64,000 nt of DNA from Nucisporomicrobium flavum (GTDB lineage Bacteria; Actinomycetota; Actinomycetes; Mycobacteriales; Micromonosporaceae). Shown in pieces: positions 52,816 to 62,210 of the stretch (its first letter is position 1; each line of letters opens with the position of its first letter). The notes under the pieces are model-generated. The model was given only the letters and a program-made list of their open reading frames with translations, searched no databases and was not told where the DNA came from. The translations under genes were made by a program, and so were the position numbers. The stretch is from contig NZ_JADMLH010000002.1 of NCBI RefSeq assembly GCF_016464385.1, positions 372,001 through 436,000 of the forward strand, given 5' to 3'.

Positions 52816-53688
52816 TCAGGAGCGCGGTGGGGCTGCGGGTTCGCGGCCGCCGCGCTTCTTGGGGGCTTGGGCTGCTTGGGCGGCGACTGTGGCGGGGTGG
52901 GGGGCCACCAGGTTTGACTCCAGGCGGGCGTCGCAGAGGCGGGCTAGCTCGTCGTAGGCCTTTTGGCCGATCAGGGCGGCCAGCTCGGGGCCGTACGAGC
53001 GGTACATGGGTTCCGTGCCCACGTGGGCGTCCGGTGACGACGTGCACCACCAGTCGAGGTCGTGGCCGCCGGGGCCCCAGCCGCGCCGGTCGAACTCGGT
53101 GAGGGTGGAGAGGAGGTACTTGCTGCCGTCCGGGCGCTTCGTCCAGTCCTGCTCGCGGCGTACCGGGAGCTGCCAGCAGACGTCCGGCTTGTAGATGAGC
53201 GGGTGCACGCCGTCGCGCAGCGCCTGGGCGTGCAGGGCGCAGCCGCCCCCGGCCGGGAAGCTCGCGTCGTTGAGGAAGACGCACGGGCCGTCGTCGGGCT
53301 GGGTGGCCGTACGCCGGGCCGGCTTGGACCCGTCGATCGTGTCCATCTCCGTGTAGTTCTTGAACCCGCGCCGGTAGTGCTGCCACGTCTCGGGCGTCAG
53401 CTTCGCGGCCGCGGCCTTGATCCTGTTCTCGTCGTCCGCGTCGGTGAAGAACGCGCCGTGCGAGCAGCAGCCCTCGTTCGCGCGCCCGGCGATGATGCCG
53501 TGGCACGCCGAGCCGAACACGCAGGTCCAGCGGGAGAGCAGCCACGTCAGGTCGGCGCGGACCACGTGCTGGTCGTCGGCCGGGTCGGTGAATTCGATCC
53601 ATTCACGAGGAAAATCCAGATCGACCTCGCGGGCGCGGGCGGCTGCCGCGTCGTCCATCACAATGCGGAGCTGGGTGCGGCGACTCAC
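52816..53688 (-). CDS. Conserved Cys-containing protein (Rv0495c-like)
   Basis: A 290-residue soluble protein with spaced Cys residues ([54 protein letters not shown]), which could bind a metal or cluster. The C-terminal 20 residues are Ala/Pro/Arg-rich. An orthologue of similar size, Rv0495c, lies near senX3-regX3 in M. tuberculosis; function unknown. The first GTG was used; an ATG ten codons later lacks a ribosome site. Confidence 0.7.
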   Translation of the reverse strand: MSRRTQLRIVMDDAAAARAREVDLDFPREWIEFTDPADDQHVVRADLTWLLSRWTCVFGSACHGIIAGRANEGCCSHGAFFTDADDENRIKAAAAKLTPETWQHYRRGFKNYTEMDTIDGSKPARRTATQPDDGPCVFLNDASFPAGGGCALHAQALRDGVHPLIYKPDVCWQLPVRREQDWTKRPDGSKYLLSTLTEFDRRGWGPGGHDLDWWCTSSPDAHVGTEPMYRSYGPELAALIGQKAYDELARLCDARLESNLVAPHPATVAAQAAQAPKKRGGREPAAPPRS

Positions 53689-53801
53689 CTGCGACAGCGT
53701 ACGCGCGTGCCCCCGGCACCGGCGCGCAGCGGGCCGGGTTTGCCCCCTTGTATACCGACCGAGGAACTGGCAGAGGTGGCCGACGGGTCTACCCTTGACG
53801 C

Positions 53802-54623
53802 GTGACTTCCCGTGTCCCCGTACTCCTGTCCAGCTCCTCCGTCTTCCCCGAGCCGACCGCGGCCGCGTTCGAGATGGCGGCGACGGTGGGCTACGACGGC
53901 GTCGAGGTCATGGTCTGGACGGACGCCGTCAGCCAGGACGCCGGCGCCCTGCAGGGCCTGGCGAAACACTACGACGTCCCGGTGCTCTCCGTGCACGCGC
54001 CGTGCCTGCTCGTCACCCAGCGGGTGTGGAGCCCGGACCCGTGGGAGCGGCTCGCCAAGGCGGCCGAGCTCGCCGAGACCCTGGGCGCGCCGACCGTCGT
54101 GGTGCACCCGCCGTTCACCTGGCAGCGTGACTACGCGCGCAACTTCGCCGAGGGCCTCGCGAAGGTGCAGGCCCGGCACCCGGACACCACCTTCGCGATC
54201 GAGAACATGTACCCGGTGCGCATGGCGGGACGGACCTTCGTGCCGTACGTGCCCGGCTGGGACCCCACCGAGGCGGGCTACGACGCGTACACGCTGGACC
54301 TGTCGCACTGCGCGGCTGCCCGCACCGACTCGCTGGAGATGGCCGACCGCATGGGCGCGGGCCTCAAGCACGTCCACCTCGGCGACGGCACCGGCGAGGG
54401 CCGCGACGAACACCTCGTCCCGGGCCGCGGCACCCAGCCCTGCGCCGACCTGCTCCGCTCGCTGACGAGCCGGGGCTTCCGCGGCTCGGTCGCGCTGGAG
54501 GTCTCCACCCGCAAGGTGAAGAGCCGGGACGTACGGGTCCAGGACCTGCGCGAATCGCTGGAGTTCGCCCGGCGGCACCTGGCACCGGCGGAATCCAGCA
54601 CACCGGCCGTGACCAGCGCCTGA
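53802..54623 (+). CDS. TIM-barrel sugar isomerase / AP endonuclease 2 family protein
   Basis: A 273-residue xylose-isomerase-like barrel protein: [46 protein letters not shown] and [21 protein letters not shown] hold the metal-binding Glu, His and Asp positions of the family. The orthologue Rv0498 has the same genomic place. Substrate unknown. The start is GTG. Confidence 0.85.
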   Translation: MTSRVPVLLSSSSVFPEPTAAAFEMAATVGYDGVEVMVWTDAVSQDAGALQGLAKHYDVPVLSVHAPCLLVTQRVWSPDPWERLAKAAELAETLGAPTVVVHPPFTWQRDYARNFAEGLAKVQARHPDTTFAIENMYPVRMAGRTFVPYVPGWDPTEAGYDAYTLDLSHCAAARTDSLEMADRMGAGLKHVHLGDGTGEGRDEHLVPGRGTQPCADLLRSLTSRGFRGSVALEVSTRKVKSRDVRVQDLRESLEFARRHLAPAESSTPAVTSA

Positions 54624-54645
54624 CCCGGTCAGTCGGCCCGGCTGG

Positions 54646-55182
54646 CTACGCGGGGGTGAGTGTCGCTGCGCGCTTGCGGGCCCGGTGCGCCGCCACGTGT
54701 GACCGGGTGGCGCAGCGCTCCGAGCAGAAGCGGCGGCAGTTGTTCGACGACGTGTCCAGGTAGACGTTGCCGCAGCGGTCGTCGGCGCAGATGCCGAACC
54801 GGGCGCTGCCGTACTCGCAGAGCCAGACCGACAGGCCCCACACCGCGCCCGCGAGGTATTCCGCGCTGACCGAGGCGCCGCGGCTGGTCACGTGCATGTG
54901 CCAGTCGCTCGCGTCGTGGCCCGAGATGCGCGGCTGCACCGGATGTGCCTCGAGCAGCGCGTTGAGCTCGGTGACCGCCTGCGCGTCGCGGCCGGACGTG
55001 CCGTACTCGAAGACGTCGCGCAACCGGCGCCGGGCCCGGCGGAAGATCGCCAGGTCCTTCTCCGTGACCTCGGCACCCATCCAGGCGAGGTCCTCACCGA
55101 AGAGTGACCTCAGCCCGTCGAGGTCGTCGAGGCCGGCGTTGACCAGCTCCACGGCCGTGCGCGCGTACGCATCGAAGTTCAC
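54646..55182 (-). CDS. CGNR zinc-finger protein with ABATE domain
   Basis: A 178-residue protein with an N-terminal ABATE-like helical domain (TAVELVNAGLDDLDGLRSLFG) and a C-terminal CGNR zinc finger: FGICADDRCGNVYLDTSSNNCRRFCSERCATR, with four Cys for zinc (key motif CGNVYLD). These proteins are thought to be DNA-binding stress regulators. The start is GTG. It is convergent with the isomerase gene. Confidence 0.9.
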   Translation of the reverse strand: MNFDAYARTAVELVNAGLDDLDGLRSLFGEDLAWMGAEVTEKDLAIFRRARRRLRDVFEYGTSGRDAQAVTELNALLEAHPVQPRISGHDASDWHMHVTSRGASVSAEYLAGAVWGLSVWLCEYGSARFGICADDRCGNVYLDTSSNNCRRFCSERCATRSHVAAHRARKRAATLTPA

Positions 55183-55273
55183 CGGACAACCGTATCCTCA
55201 CCTGCCCCGCGACGGACATGGCTGTGGACAAGCTCGGCGCGACCGGCGCCCGGACGGGCGATACGCTCGGCTC

Positions 55274-56194
55274 ATGCTCCGATCCGTCTTTCTCGCCGCC
55301 GCCGGGTCGTCCCGGATGGAGCGGCTGGTCTCCTCCGCGCCGGTCACCAAGGGAATCGTCAAGCGGTTCGTCGCCGGTGAGGGTGTCGACGACGCGCTGA
55401 GCGCCAGCCGCGCGCTCGCCGATGACGGCCTGGGGATCAGCCTCGACTACCTGGGCGAGGACACGCTGACCGCGGAGCAGGCGACCGCCACCAAGGACCA
55501 GTACCTCACGCTTCTCGGCCGATTGAAGAGCTCCGGCCTGACGCCGGCGGCCGAGGTCAGCGTGAAGCTCTCGGCGCTGGGGCAGAAGGTCGACGACCGG
55601 ATGGCGTACGAGTACGCGCACGCGATCTGCGCCGCGGCGGCGGAGGCGGGCACCACGGTCACGCTGGACGCCGAGGACCACACGACGACGGATTCGACGC
55701 TGGAGATCCTCGCCGAGCTGCGCAAGGACCACCCGGGCACGGGCGCGGTGCTGCAGGCGTACCTGCGGCGTACCGAGGGGGACTGCCGGGAGCTGGCCAC
55801 GGCCGGGTCGCGGGTGCGGCTGTGCAAGGGCGCGTACGCGGAGCCCGAGTCGGTCGCGTACCAGTCGGCGCTGGACGTCGACAAGGCGTACGTACGCTGC
55901 CTGAACATCCTCATGTCGGGTGACGGCTACCCCATGGTCGCCACCCACGACCCCCGGCTGATCGCGATCGCGGAGGACCGGGCGCGGTGGTTCGACCGCC
56001 AGGCCGACGAGTTCGAGTTCCAGATGCTGTACGGCGTACGCCCCGAGGAGCAGGCCCGGCTGGCCGGCGCGGGGCACACGGTCCGCGTCTACGTGCCCTA
56101 CGGCGACCAGTGGTACGGCTACCTGATGCGCCGCCTCGCGGAGCGCCCGGCCAACATGGCGTTCTTTGGCAAGGCCCTGGCAAGCCGGAAGTAG
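55274..56194 (+). CDS. Proline dehydrogenase
   Basis: A 306-residue monofunctional ProDH (FAD TIM barrel) that oxidises proline to pyrroline-5-carboxylate. Seen are EVSVKLSALGQKVD, VTLDAEDHTTTDSTLEIL, LQAYLRRTEGDCREL, RLCKGAYAEPESVAY, MVATHDPRLI and FEFQMLYGVRPEEQ ... YVPYGDQWYGYLMRRLAERP, the substrate and flavin contacts. The second enzyme, P5C dehydrogenase, is not in the window. In M. tuberculosis the equivalent slot holds proC. Confidence 0.94.
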   Translation: MLRSVFLAAAGSSRMERLVSSAPVTKGIVKRFVAGEGVDDALSASRALADDGLGISLDYLGEDTLTAEQATATKDQYLTLLGRLKSSGLTPAAEVSVKLSALGQKVDDRMAYEYAHAICAAAAEAGTTVTLDAEDHTTTDSTLEILAELRKDHPGTGAVLQAYLRRTEGDCRELATAGSRVRLCKGAYAEPESVAYQSALDVDKAYVRCLNILMSGDGYPMVATHDPRLIAIAEDRARWFDRQADEFEFQMLYGVRPEEQARLAGAGHTVRVYVPYGDQWYGYLMRRLAERPANMAFFGKALASRK

Positions 56195-56372
56195 GTCACC
56201 TTTCGGGGCAAAGACCGCGTGTCGCCTTGACTTTTTGTAGCCATTTCACGGAACGCATCGCGCTGGTAACAGCCGTCTCGATACCGTACTGATGACACGC
56301 GCGCCCGCCCGCCGCGGCGCAAGGCCTGACCGGCCGCGGCGGAGGCGCCTGCGAAAGGATCGGTGCGAGGAG

Positions 56373-56585
56373 ATGACGGGTCCAGCCCAAGCCGAGGAGC
56401 GCCTCGCCGAGGTGCGTTTCCTGACCGTGGCGGAGGTCGCCGCGCTCATGCGGGTCTCCAAGATGACCGTCTACCGGCTGGTGCACGGCGGGGAGCTGAC
56501 CGCCGTACGGGTGGGCCGCTCGTTCCGCGTGCCCGAGCACGCCGTGCACGCCTACCTGCGCGGAGCGTTCTCCCAGACCGCCTGA
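56373..56585 (+). CDS. Small excisionase-type helix-turn-helix protein
   Basis: A 70-residue protein with a MerR/excisionase HTH: RFLTVAEVAALMRVSKMTVYRLVHGGELTAVRVGRSFRVPEHAVHAYL (key part VAEVAALMRVSKMTVYRLV). It is the actinobacterial protein found just before the bS22 gene (Rv0500A in M. tuberculosis); related to BldC. A GAGGAG lies right before the ATG and AAAGGA further up. Confidence 0.88.
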   Translation: MTGPAQAEERLAEVRFLTVAEVAALMRVSKMTVYRLVHGGELTAVRVGRSFRVPEHAVHAYLRGAFSQTA

Positions 56586-56831
56586 GGGGCCTGCGGATCC
56601 CGGCACCGCCGCGAGGTGCCGGTCGTGCGCGCGTACGCGTGAATCGGCTCGCAGCAGCAGTCGCCAGGGGGCGTGTTGGTCCCTCGGCGGGCAGGCCGCT
56701 ACGCTGGGGCGGTTCGCCCGTGATACCCGTGAGTGCTCAGGCGCCGGGGTGAGGGGCAAACCGCTGTCAGTCCGGCCGGCGTGTCATCGCGCGCAGCGGC
56801 CGGCCCCACATGGTTTCGAGAGGCATTACGT

Positions 56832-56933
56832 ATGGGCTCCGTGGTCAAGAAGCGCCGCAAGCGTATGGCGAAGAAGAAGCACCGTAAGCTGCTGCGCAAG
56901 ACCCGCGTCCAGCGTCGCCGTCTCGGCAAGTGA
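56832..56933 (+). CDS. Small ribosomal protein bS22 (AURKAIP1/COX24 domain)
   Basis: A 33-residue, extremely basic protein, [20 protein letters not shown] and on to RRRLGK. It matches the tiny actinobacterial ribosomal protein found in mycobacterial 30S subunits (Rv0500B). Its conserved position between the HTH gene and the epimerase gene supports the call. The 246-base gap upstream holds no recognised element. Confidence 0.93.
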   Translation: MGSVVKKRRKRMAKKKHRKLLRKTRVQRRRLGK

Positions 56934-57005
56934 TGCCCGGCCGGGCCACCGGCCCGGCCGTCCACTTGCCGTCGTAACGCGAAAAGCCGCACGTGAGAGG
57001 CGCCC

Positions 57006-58229
57006 GTGGTGTCGTCTGAAGCCGCGGCCCCGCCGCGGGTCGTCGTGGTCACCGGCATCAGCCGTTTTCTCGGCGCCCGGGTGGCCTCCCGTCTCGCTGC
57101 CGATCCGCGGATCGAACGTGTCATCGGCCTGGATCCGCACGACCCGCCGCCGGCCTACGCGGGCCTGCTGACGGACGTCGAGCAGATCCGGGCCGACGCG
57201 CGCGCGGCCACCACGGCCATCGCCGAGCTGAACGCCGAGGCGGTCGTCCACCTCGCCGTCACCAGCGCGCCGGATCCGCACCACGGCGGACGCGCGGCGA
57301 TGAAGGAACAGAACGTCATCGGCACCATGCAGCTGCTCGCCGCCGCGCAGAGCGCGACCCGGCTGCGCAAGCTCGTGGTGCGCTCCTCCACGGCCGCGTA
57401 CGGCGCCTCGTTCCGGGACCCGGCCGTCTTCACCGAGGACACCGAACCCCGCGCGGTGCCGCGTGGCTCGTTCGCGCGCGACATCCTCGACATCGAGGGG
57501 TACGTCCGCGGCTTCCGGCGCCGCCGCCCCGAGGTGGCCGCGACGGTCCTGCGGTTCGCGCCGTTCATCAGCGACACGGCCGAGACGACGCTGACCCGCT
57601 ACTTCGCCCAGCCGGTCGTGCCCACGGTGCTGGGCCGCGACGCCCGGCTTCAGTTCGTCCACGTCGACGACGCGCTGGAGATCCTGCACCGCGCGGTGAT
57701 CGAGGACCACCCCGGCACGTTCAACGTGGCCGGCGCGGGCGTCCTCGCGCTCTCCCAGGCCGTACGCCGGGCGGGCCGCGTCGCCGTGCCGCTGCCCGAG
57801 GCGGCCCTGTCCTCCGTGGCGGCACTCGCCCGCAACCTCGGGGTGGGTGAGATCGGCCTCGACCAGATCGATCTGTTCGTGCACGGCCGGGTGGTCGACA
57901 CCGCGCGGCTCGTGAAGGAGTTCGGCTTCACGCCGCGCAGCACGGCCGCCGCCTTCGACGACTTCATCCGGGGCCACAGCAACGGCTCGTCGCTGACCGC
58001 GGACCGGCTCGCGACCGCGGAGCAGGCGATCCTCGACGGCATCCGCCGGGTACGCGCTGCCGCCGCGGGCGGGTCCCCGGACGCTGCCGGAAGCGGGTCC
58101 TCGGGCGCCGCCGCGGGCGGGTCCCCGGACGCTGCCGGAAGCGGGTCCTCGGGCGCCGCCGCGGGCGGGTCTCCGGACGCTGCCGGGTCTCCGGACGCTG
58201 CCGAGAATCATGAGGCTGTGACGCGATGA
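57006..58229 (+). CDS. NAD-dependent epimerase/dehydratase family protein
   Basis: A 407-residue extended SDR: VVVTGISRFLGARVASRLAA (TGxxxxxG motif), VVHLAVTS, RSSTAAYG and a degenerate active-site region where YxxxK is not obvious, so it may not be a sugar epimerase in the strict sense. The C-terminal ~65 residues are a Gly/Ser/Ala/Pro repeat absent from the core. The orthologue is Rv0501. The stop overlaps the acyltransferase start (ATGA). Confidence 0.85.
   Translation: MVSSEAAAPPRVVVVTGISRFLGARVASRLAADPRIERVIGLDPHDPPPAYAGLLTDVEQIRADARAATTAIAELNAEAVVHLAVTSAPDPHHGGRAAMKEQNVIGTMQLLAAAQSATRLRKLVVRSSTAAYGASFRDPAVFTEDTEPRAVPRGSFARDILDIEGYVRGFRRRRPEVAATVLRFAPFISDTAETTLTRYFAQPVVPTVLGRDARLQFVHVDDALEILHRAVIEDHPGTFNVAGAGVLALSQAVRRAGRVAVPLPEAALSSVAALARNLGVGEIGLDQIDLFVHGRVVDTARLVKEFGFTPRSTAAAFDDFIRGHSNGSSLTADRLATAEQAILDGIRRVRAAAAGGSPDAAGSGSSGAAAGGSPDAAGSGSSGAAAGGSPDAAGSPDAAENHEAVTR
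58059..58200 (+). repeat. 48-bp tandem repeat in the epimerase tail
   Basis: Two full copies (58059-58106, 58107-58154) and a partial third of a 48-base unit encoding AAAGGSPDAAGSGSSG. Copy number probably varies between strains. Confidence 0.9.
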
Positions 58230-59572
58230 GCAACGACGACTTCCACCCCGCGCTGCCGGGCAACGCGGACTTCGCCCTGCCGCAGGCGCCCGCGCCCAAG
58301 CCGCTGAACGGCAAGCGTCCGATCCCGATGCCGGACCCGCCCCCGGCCGCCCGCCGCCCCCGCCGCGCGGCCGCTGCGGCGGAGAGGGCTGAGGTGGCCG
58401 CCGAGCTCGCCGCGGACAAGGCCGAGACAGCGGCCGAGAAAGCCGAGCTGGCAGCCGAGCTCGCCGCAGACAAGAACGAGCTGGCGGCCGAGCTGGTCGC
58501 GGACAAGGACGAGCTCGCCGAAGAGGGTGAGACGGCCGCGAAGAAGGCGGAGACGGCCGCCGACGCCGGGACAGCCGCCGACGCCGGGACGGCCAAGCCC
58601 GCTCCCCGGCGGCGAGCCCGCAAGCTCGCACCGAAAGCCCAGGCCAAGCCCACCATCACCCCGACCCCGACCCCGATCCCGGACGCGGCGCAGATCCCGG
58701 CCGGGCAGCCGGAAACCACGCCGGACACCGTGGACATCTGGGATCAGCGGGTCGCCCGAGGGCTGGCCTTTCTGCGGCGGCGGCTCGCCGGGGCGTACGA
58801 GGTGGACGACTTCGGCTTCGATCCCGAGCTGACCGACACGGTGTTCCACCCGATGCTGCGGGTGCTCTACCGCGACTGGTTCCGTACCGAGGTGTTCGGC
58901 ATCGAGAACGTGCCGGAGAGCGGCGGCGGGCTGATCGTCGGGAACCATTCCGGCACGCTGGCGCTCGACGCGCTGATGCTCACCACCGCGCTGCACGACC
59001 AGCACCCGCGCGAACGGCATCTCCGGCTGCTCGGCGCCGACCTCGTGTTCCGCATGCCGGTGCTGTCGGAGCTGGCCCGCAAGGCCGGCGCCACGGTCGC
59101 CTGCAACCCGGACGCCGAGCGGCTGATGAGCGACGGCGAGCTGGTGGGTGTCTTCCCCGAGGGGTTCAAGGGCATCGGCAAGCGCTTCGCCGATCGCTAC
59201 AAGCTGCAGCGGTTCGGCCGCGGCGGCTTCGTGTCGGCCGCGCTGCGCACCGGTACGCCGATCGTGCCGGTCGCGATCGTCGGTGCCGAGGAGATCTATC
59301 CGATCCTGGCCGACCTCAAGCCGCTCGCCCGGCTGCTCGGGTTGCCGTACTTCCCGGTGACGCCGACCTTCCCGTGGCTGGGCCCGCTGGGGCTCGTGCC
59401 GCTGCCCAGCAAGTGGCTGATCCAGTTCTGCGAGCCGATCCCGACGTCGCACCTCACCGAGTACGCCGACGATCCGCTGGTCGTCTACAACCTCGCCGAC
59501 CAGGTGCGCGAGACCATCCAGGCGACGCTGCACTCGTTGCTGGAGAAGCGGCCCGACCCGTTCGGACCGTGA
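58226..59572 (+). CDS. PlsC-type lysophospholipid acyltransferase with Ala/Glu-rich N-terminus
   Basis: A 448-residue protein. About residues 45-115 are Ala/Glu/Lys heptad-like (EVAAELAADKAETAAEKAEL) and then a Pro-rich linker (TITPTPTPIP). The C-terminal ~280 residues are an acyltransferase: NHSGTLALDALML (the His-Asp spacing is two longer than the usual NHX4D), FPEGFKGIGKRF (glycerol-phosphate site) and PIVPVAIVG. It may acylate a lipid at the membrane. The orthologue is Rv0502. It follows the epimerase with overlapping stop/start. Confidence 0.85.
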   Translation: MSNDDFHPALPGNADFALPQAPAPKPLNGKRPIPMPDPPPAARRPRRAAAAAERAEVAAELAADKAETAAEKAELAAELAADKNELAAELVADKDELAEEGETAAKKAETAADAGTAADAGTAKPAPRRRARKLAPKAQAKPTITPTPTPIPDAAQIPAGQPETTPDTVDIWDQRVARGLAFLRRRLAGAYEVDDFGFDPELTDTVFHPMLRVLYRDWFRTEVFGIENVPESGGGLIVGNHSGTLALDALMLTTALHDQHPRERHLRLLGADLVFRMPVLSELARKAGATVACNPDAERLMSDGELVGVFPEGFKGIGKRFADRYKLQRFGRGGFVSAALRTGTPIVPVAIVGAEEIYPILADLKPLARLLGLPYFPVTPTFPWLGPLGLVPLPSKWLIQFCEPIPTSHLTEYADDPLVVYNLADQVRETIQATLHSLLEKRPDPFGP

Positions 59573-59617
59573 GACGGGTCTTTTTCTCACAACCGGTCGA
59601 AAGCTACAGTACGCAGT

Positions 59618-59656
59618 GAGGGGCGGCCCCGACTCTTGAAGTCGGCACCGCCCCTC
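59618..59656. terminator. Bidirectional terminator between the acyltransferase and rsbN genes
   Basis: Outer stem GAGGGGCGG / CCGCCCCTC and inner stem CCGACT / AGTCGG. It separates two convergent genes. Confidence 0.8.
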
Positions 59657-59697
59657 GCCACATGGAGAGCCACATGCACTGAGCTACATGTGTTGAC

Positions 59698-60873
59698 CTA
59701 CTTGCCGCCGAAGATGCCGCCCAGCAGGCCGCCGAGCAGCCCCTTGTCGTCCGCGGTCGGCGGGTTCGCCGGATCCTCGGAGATCATCGGCTCCGGGTCC
59801 AGGCTCGCCGGGGCCGCCGGGTCGCCGGCGTTCAGCGTTCCCGCGCGGCTGCCGGTGCCGGTGCTCGTTCCGGTGGCGCCGGGCGTCGCCGAGGCGCTGC
59901 CGCTGACCTTGGGCTTCGCGGTCTTCTTCGCCTCGCCGTTCTTGCCGGGCGCCTTCTTCTCGCCCTGCCCCTGGCCCTGCCGCCGCTCCGACGTGGTGGA
60001 GTCGGAGGCGCCGGCCTTGCACGACTTCAGCTCGGGCCCGAGCGCGTCGCTGCGCAACGGGGTGACGGTGCTGCAGCTGAGCCCGTCGCGGACGTTGTCG
60101 GCACGCCGCTCGACCGCGTCGAGCAGGCTCACCGAGCGCTGCGCGCGTTCGGCGTTGGCCTGGCTGAGCCCGTCCAGGGCCGGGGTGATGACCCGGCGCT
60201 GGTTGGCGACGAACGAGTCGACGGAGGCCAGGTCGGTGGCCTGGCGGCGGGTGACCGCCGCCGAGGTGAGCAGCTTGACGCCCTGCTTGGTGTCGGCGTC
60301 CATGTCGTCGAGGGCGTCGGCGAACCGGCTGTCCTGGCCGTTCATCGCGGCCGCCTCGGCGAGACGGTTGCGGGCGAACGTCAGGGAGAGCTGGCCGCGG
60401 GTGATGTCGGAGCCGGCCATCGCCAGCTGGGCGCGTTCGGTGGAGCGCTTGACCCCGTACAGGGCGTCGCCGGGCGCGGCGTTCTCGCTGGCGGCGGAGA
60501 TCCCGGAGACCGCCATGGCGCCGGCGGCGACGCCGATCACGATGGCGCCGCGGGCGCGGATGCGCTTGCCGGTACGGCCGAACAGCTTGCGGACCGGTTC
60601 GGCGACGTCGGGTTCCGGGTCGGGCGCGGTGGCCGTCTCCCCGATCCCGTCGCGTTCCGCCGTGGCGATCAGCATGGCCCGCAGGCCCATCCGGAACTCG
60701 GGATCGACCTGGACTGCGGGCCGTGCCGCGGAGAGGCTGTGCCCGATGGCGACCAGCTCGGCGAGTTGTTCGTCGGCCTGGCCCCGGGCGTGGTGGCGAC
60801 GGCCGCCGCTGGTCTCGTCGAGAAGCTCCGCGAAGCGCTCGGCGCTCCGGCGGTCGAGGAAATCGAAGCTCAC
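59698..60873 (-). CDS. rsbN: Probable RsbN-type anti-sigma factor (DUF5667)
   Basis: A 391-residue membrane protein: N-terminal cytoplasmic part (MSFDFLDRRSAERFAELLDE), a membrane helix at about 110-128 (AIVIGVAAGAMAVSGISAA), then the DUF5667 pattern SENAAPGDALYGVKRSTERAQLAM with helices, and a Lys/Pro/Gly-rich outer tail ending GGLLGGIFGGK. In Streptomyces rsbN lies beside bldN and encodes the anti-sigma of BldN. GTG 60873 follows GGGAGG; a GTG three codons earlier has none. Function is from family and context. Confidence 0.75.
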   Translation of the reverse strand: MSFDFLDRRSAERFAELLDETSGGRRHHARGQADEQLAELVAIGHSLSAARPAVQVDPEFRMGLRAMLIATAERDGIGETATAPDPEPDVAEPVRKLFGRTGKRIRARGAIVIGVAAGAMAVSGISAASENAAPGDALYGVKRSTERAQLAMAGSDITRGQLSLTFARNRLAEAAAMNGQDSRFADALDDMDADTKQGVKLLTSAAVTRRQATDLASVDSFVANQRRVITPALDGLSQANAERAQRSVSLLDAVERRADNVRDGLSCSTVTPLRSDALGPELKSCKAGASDSTTSERRQGQGQGEKKAPGKNGEAKKTAKPKVSGSASATPGATGTSTGTGSRAGTLNAGDPAAPASLDPEPMISEDPANPPTADDKGLLGGLLGGIFGGK

Positions 60874-60902
60874 CGAGGGCACCTCCCTTCGCTCGTGAGT
60901 GA

Positions 60903-60926
60903 CCCACCGGCGAGGTTGCCGGTGGG
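60903..60926 (-). other. Stem-loop in the bldN-rsbN gap
   Basis: A perfect 9-bp stem CCCACCGGC / GCCGGTGGG with a six-base loop, 30 bases before the rsbN start, in the 181-base gap after bldN. It could lower rsbN expression relative to bldN or mark processing. No T-run follows. Confidence 0.5.
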
Positions 60927-61054
60927 CGCGACGGAACCGGTGGAACGCTGGCCCACCACGGGTCGCACCCGGACAAACGCTCGACCGGCGGGCCCGGTTA
61001 CGGGTGCGAGCTGGGCAACAACGGTCTGAGAGATCGACATCGGGGAAATCGGCG

Positions 61055-61984
61055 TCACCACTGGAACCCTTCGGGCAGCAGGCGGGCGAGCGCCCGGACG
61101 GCCCGGTACTGCAGCGCCTTGATGGCGCCCTCGTTCTTGCCCATGGTCCTGGCGGTCTCGGCCACCGAGAAGCCCTGCAGGAAGCGCAGCACGATGCACT
61201 CCTGCTGCTCCGGATTGAGCTGCTTCACCGCGGTCAGCAGGGCGACGTTGGTGATGTGGTCGACCACGGCGGCCTCGGGGCTACCTTCCGGCCCGCGGTC
61301 CTCGCGGTCGGCGTCGAGCACGTCGCCGGTGGTCACCTCGAGCCGGTACCGGCCCGACTTGAAGTGGTCGGCGACCAGGTTGCGGGCGATGGTGACCAGC
61401 CACGCGCCGAGGTCACGGCCCTGCCAGGTAAAGCTGCCGATGCGCTTGAGGGCCCGCAGGAACGTGTCCGAGGTGAGGTCCTCGGCGAGCTGGCGGTTGC
61501 CGACGCGGAAGTAGACGAACCGGAAGACGGTGTCCACGTAGCGGTCGTAGATCAGCCCGAAGGCCGCCGAGTCGCCGGCCTGGGCCCGCTCGACCAGCGC
61601 CCAGACCTCGGCCGCGGCGTCGCCCGGGTCGGGGCGGGCCGGATATTTCGGTGGCTCGGTCGGGGCGGGCGGCCCGGTCGTGCTCTGCGCCGGTACGACC
61701 ACGGCCTGCTCCCCGTCGGTTGCGCCGGCCCGTCCGGGTCCCGGCTGCTGCGGAGGCTGCGGCCGCCCGGGTACGGCGACCCGGCCGCTCTTCGAGTTGC
61801 CCGTGGGCGGCAGGTGTCCCAGCGGGGACTCGTTGATGTGCGGACGGTTCCGGGTGCGCTTGGGGCTGTCGCCGCGGATCGCGTTGGCGACTCCGTCGCG
61901 TAACGAGGTCAACCCCTCCGGAAGGCTCGGGTAAGCCGCGAAGAGCTCGCGGCTGTACGGATCGCCGGCGTACACATGACTCAC
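61055..61984 (-). CDS. bldN: ECF sigma factor, BldN-like
   Basis: A 309-residue sigma factor. About residues 1-125 are an extension (MSHVYAGDPYSRELFAAYPS, then a Pro/Gln/Gly-rich stretch); the sigma core follows: region 2 (ALVERAQAGDSAAFGLIYDR, DLTSDTFLRALKRIGSF) and region 4 (LNPEQQECIVLRFLQGFSVA, NEGAIKALQYRAVRALARLL). Streptomyces BldN has a similar N-terminal extension that is processed, and a neighbouring anti-sigma, as here. BldN controls aerial development; in this organism it may control sporangium or spore formation. GTG 61984 follows AAGGAGG. Confidence 0.78.
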   Translation of the reverse strand: MSHVYAGDPYSRELFAAYPSLPEGLTSLRDGVANAIRGDSPKRTRNRPHINESPLGHLPPTGNSKSGRVAVPGRPQPPQQPGPGRAGATDGEQAVVVPAQSTTGPPAPTEPPKYPARPDPGDAAAEVWALVERAQAGDSAAFGLIYDRYVDTVFRFVYFRVGNRQLAEDLTSDTFLRALKRIGSFTWQGRDLGAWLVTIARNLVADHFKSGRYRLEVTTGDVLDADREDRGPEGSPEAAVVDHITNVALLTAVKQLNPEQQECIVLRFLQGFSVAETARTMGKNEGAIKALQYRAVRALARLLPEGFQW

Positions 61985-62144
61985 TGCGCCTCCTTGACCC
62001 GGCGGGCCGTCGAATGAGGGGTGTCCGAAAGCGGTCCACAACAAAACGGGGTGAAGCGGACCCGATCGCCGGGCCGGCCCCACCCACGAAAGTGGATCGG
62101 CGTTACACAGACGGGAAGTATTGCGGAGCTCAAGCACAGGGAGT

Positions 62145-62210
62145 CGCACACCGTGTGCGCTGCGCGAAATTGGCCCGAAGTGGCACAGAGGCGACATGGC
62201 GCGCCTCTGT
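62145..62210. promoter_or_regulatory. Palindromes between the bldN-like and AMP-ligase genes
   Basis: Within the 312-base divergent gap are CGCACAC-c-GTGTGCG (62145-62159) and ACAGAGGCG-eight bases-CGCCTCTGT (62185-62210), plus a further CTCTGTG at 62223-62229. They look like operator sites of developmental regulators. A nearby GTCACCATGTGGGAC partly fits the BldD box; this is weak. Confidence 0.45.

Noticed and set aside
52710..53100. Plus-strand frame starting in hairpin copy B
   Set aside because: It reads through the hairpin and opposite the Rv0495c-like gene; Gly/Arg-rich shadow with no support.
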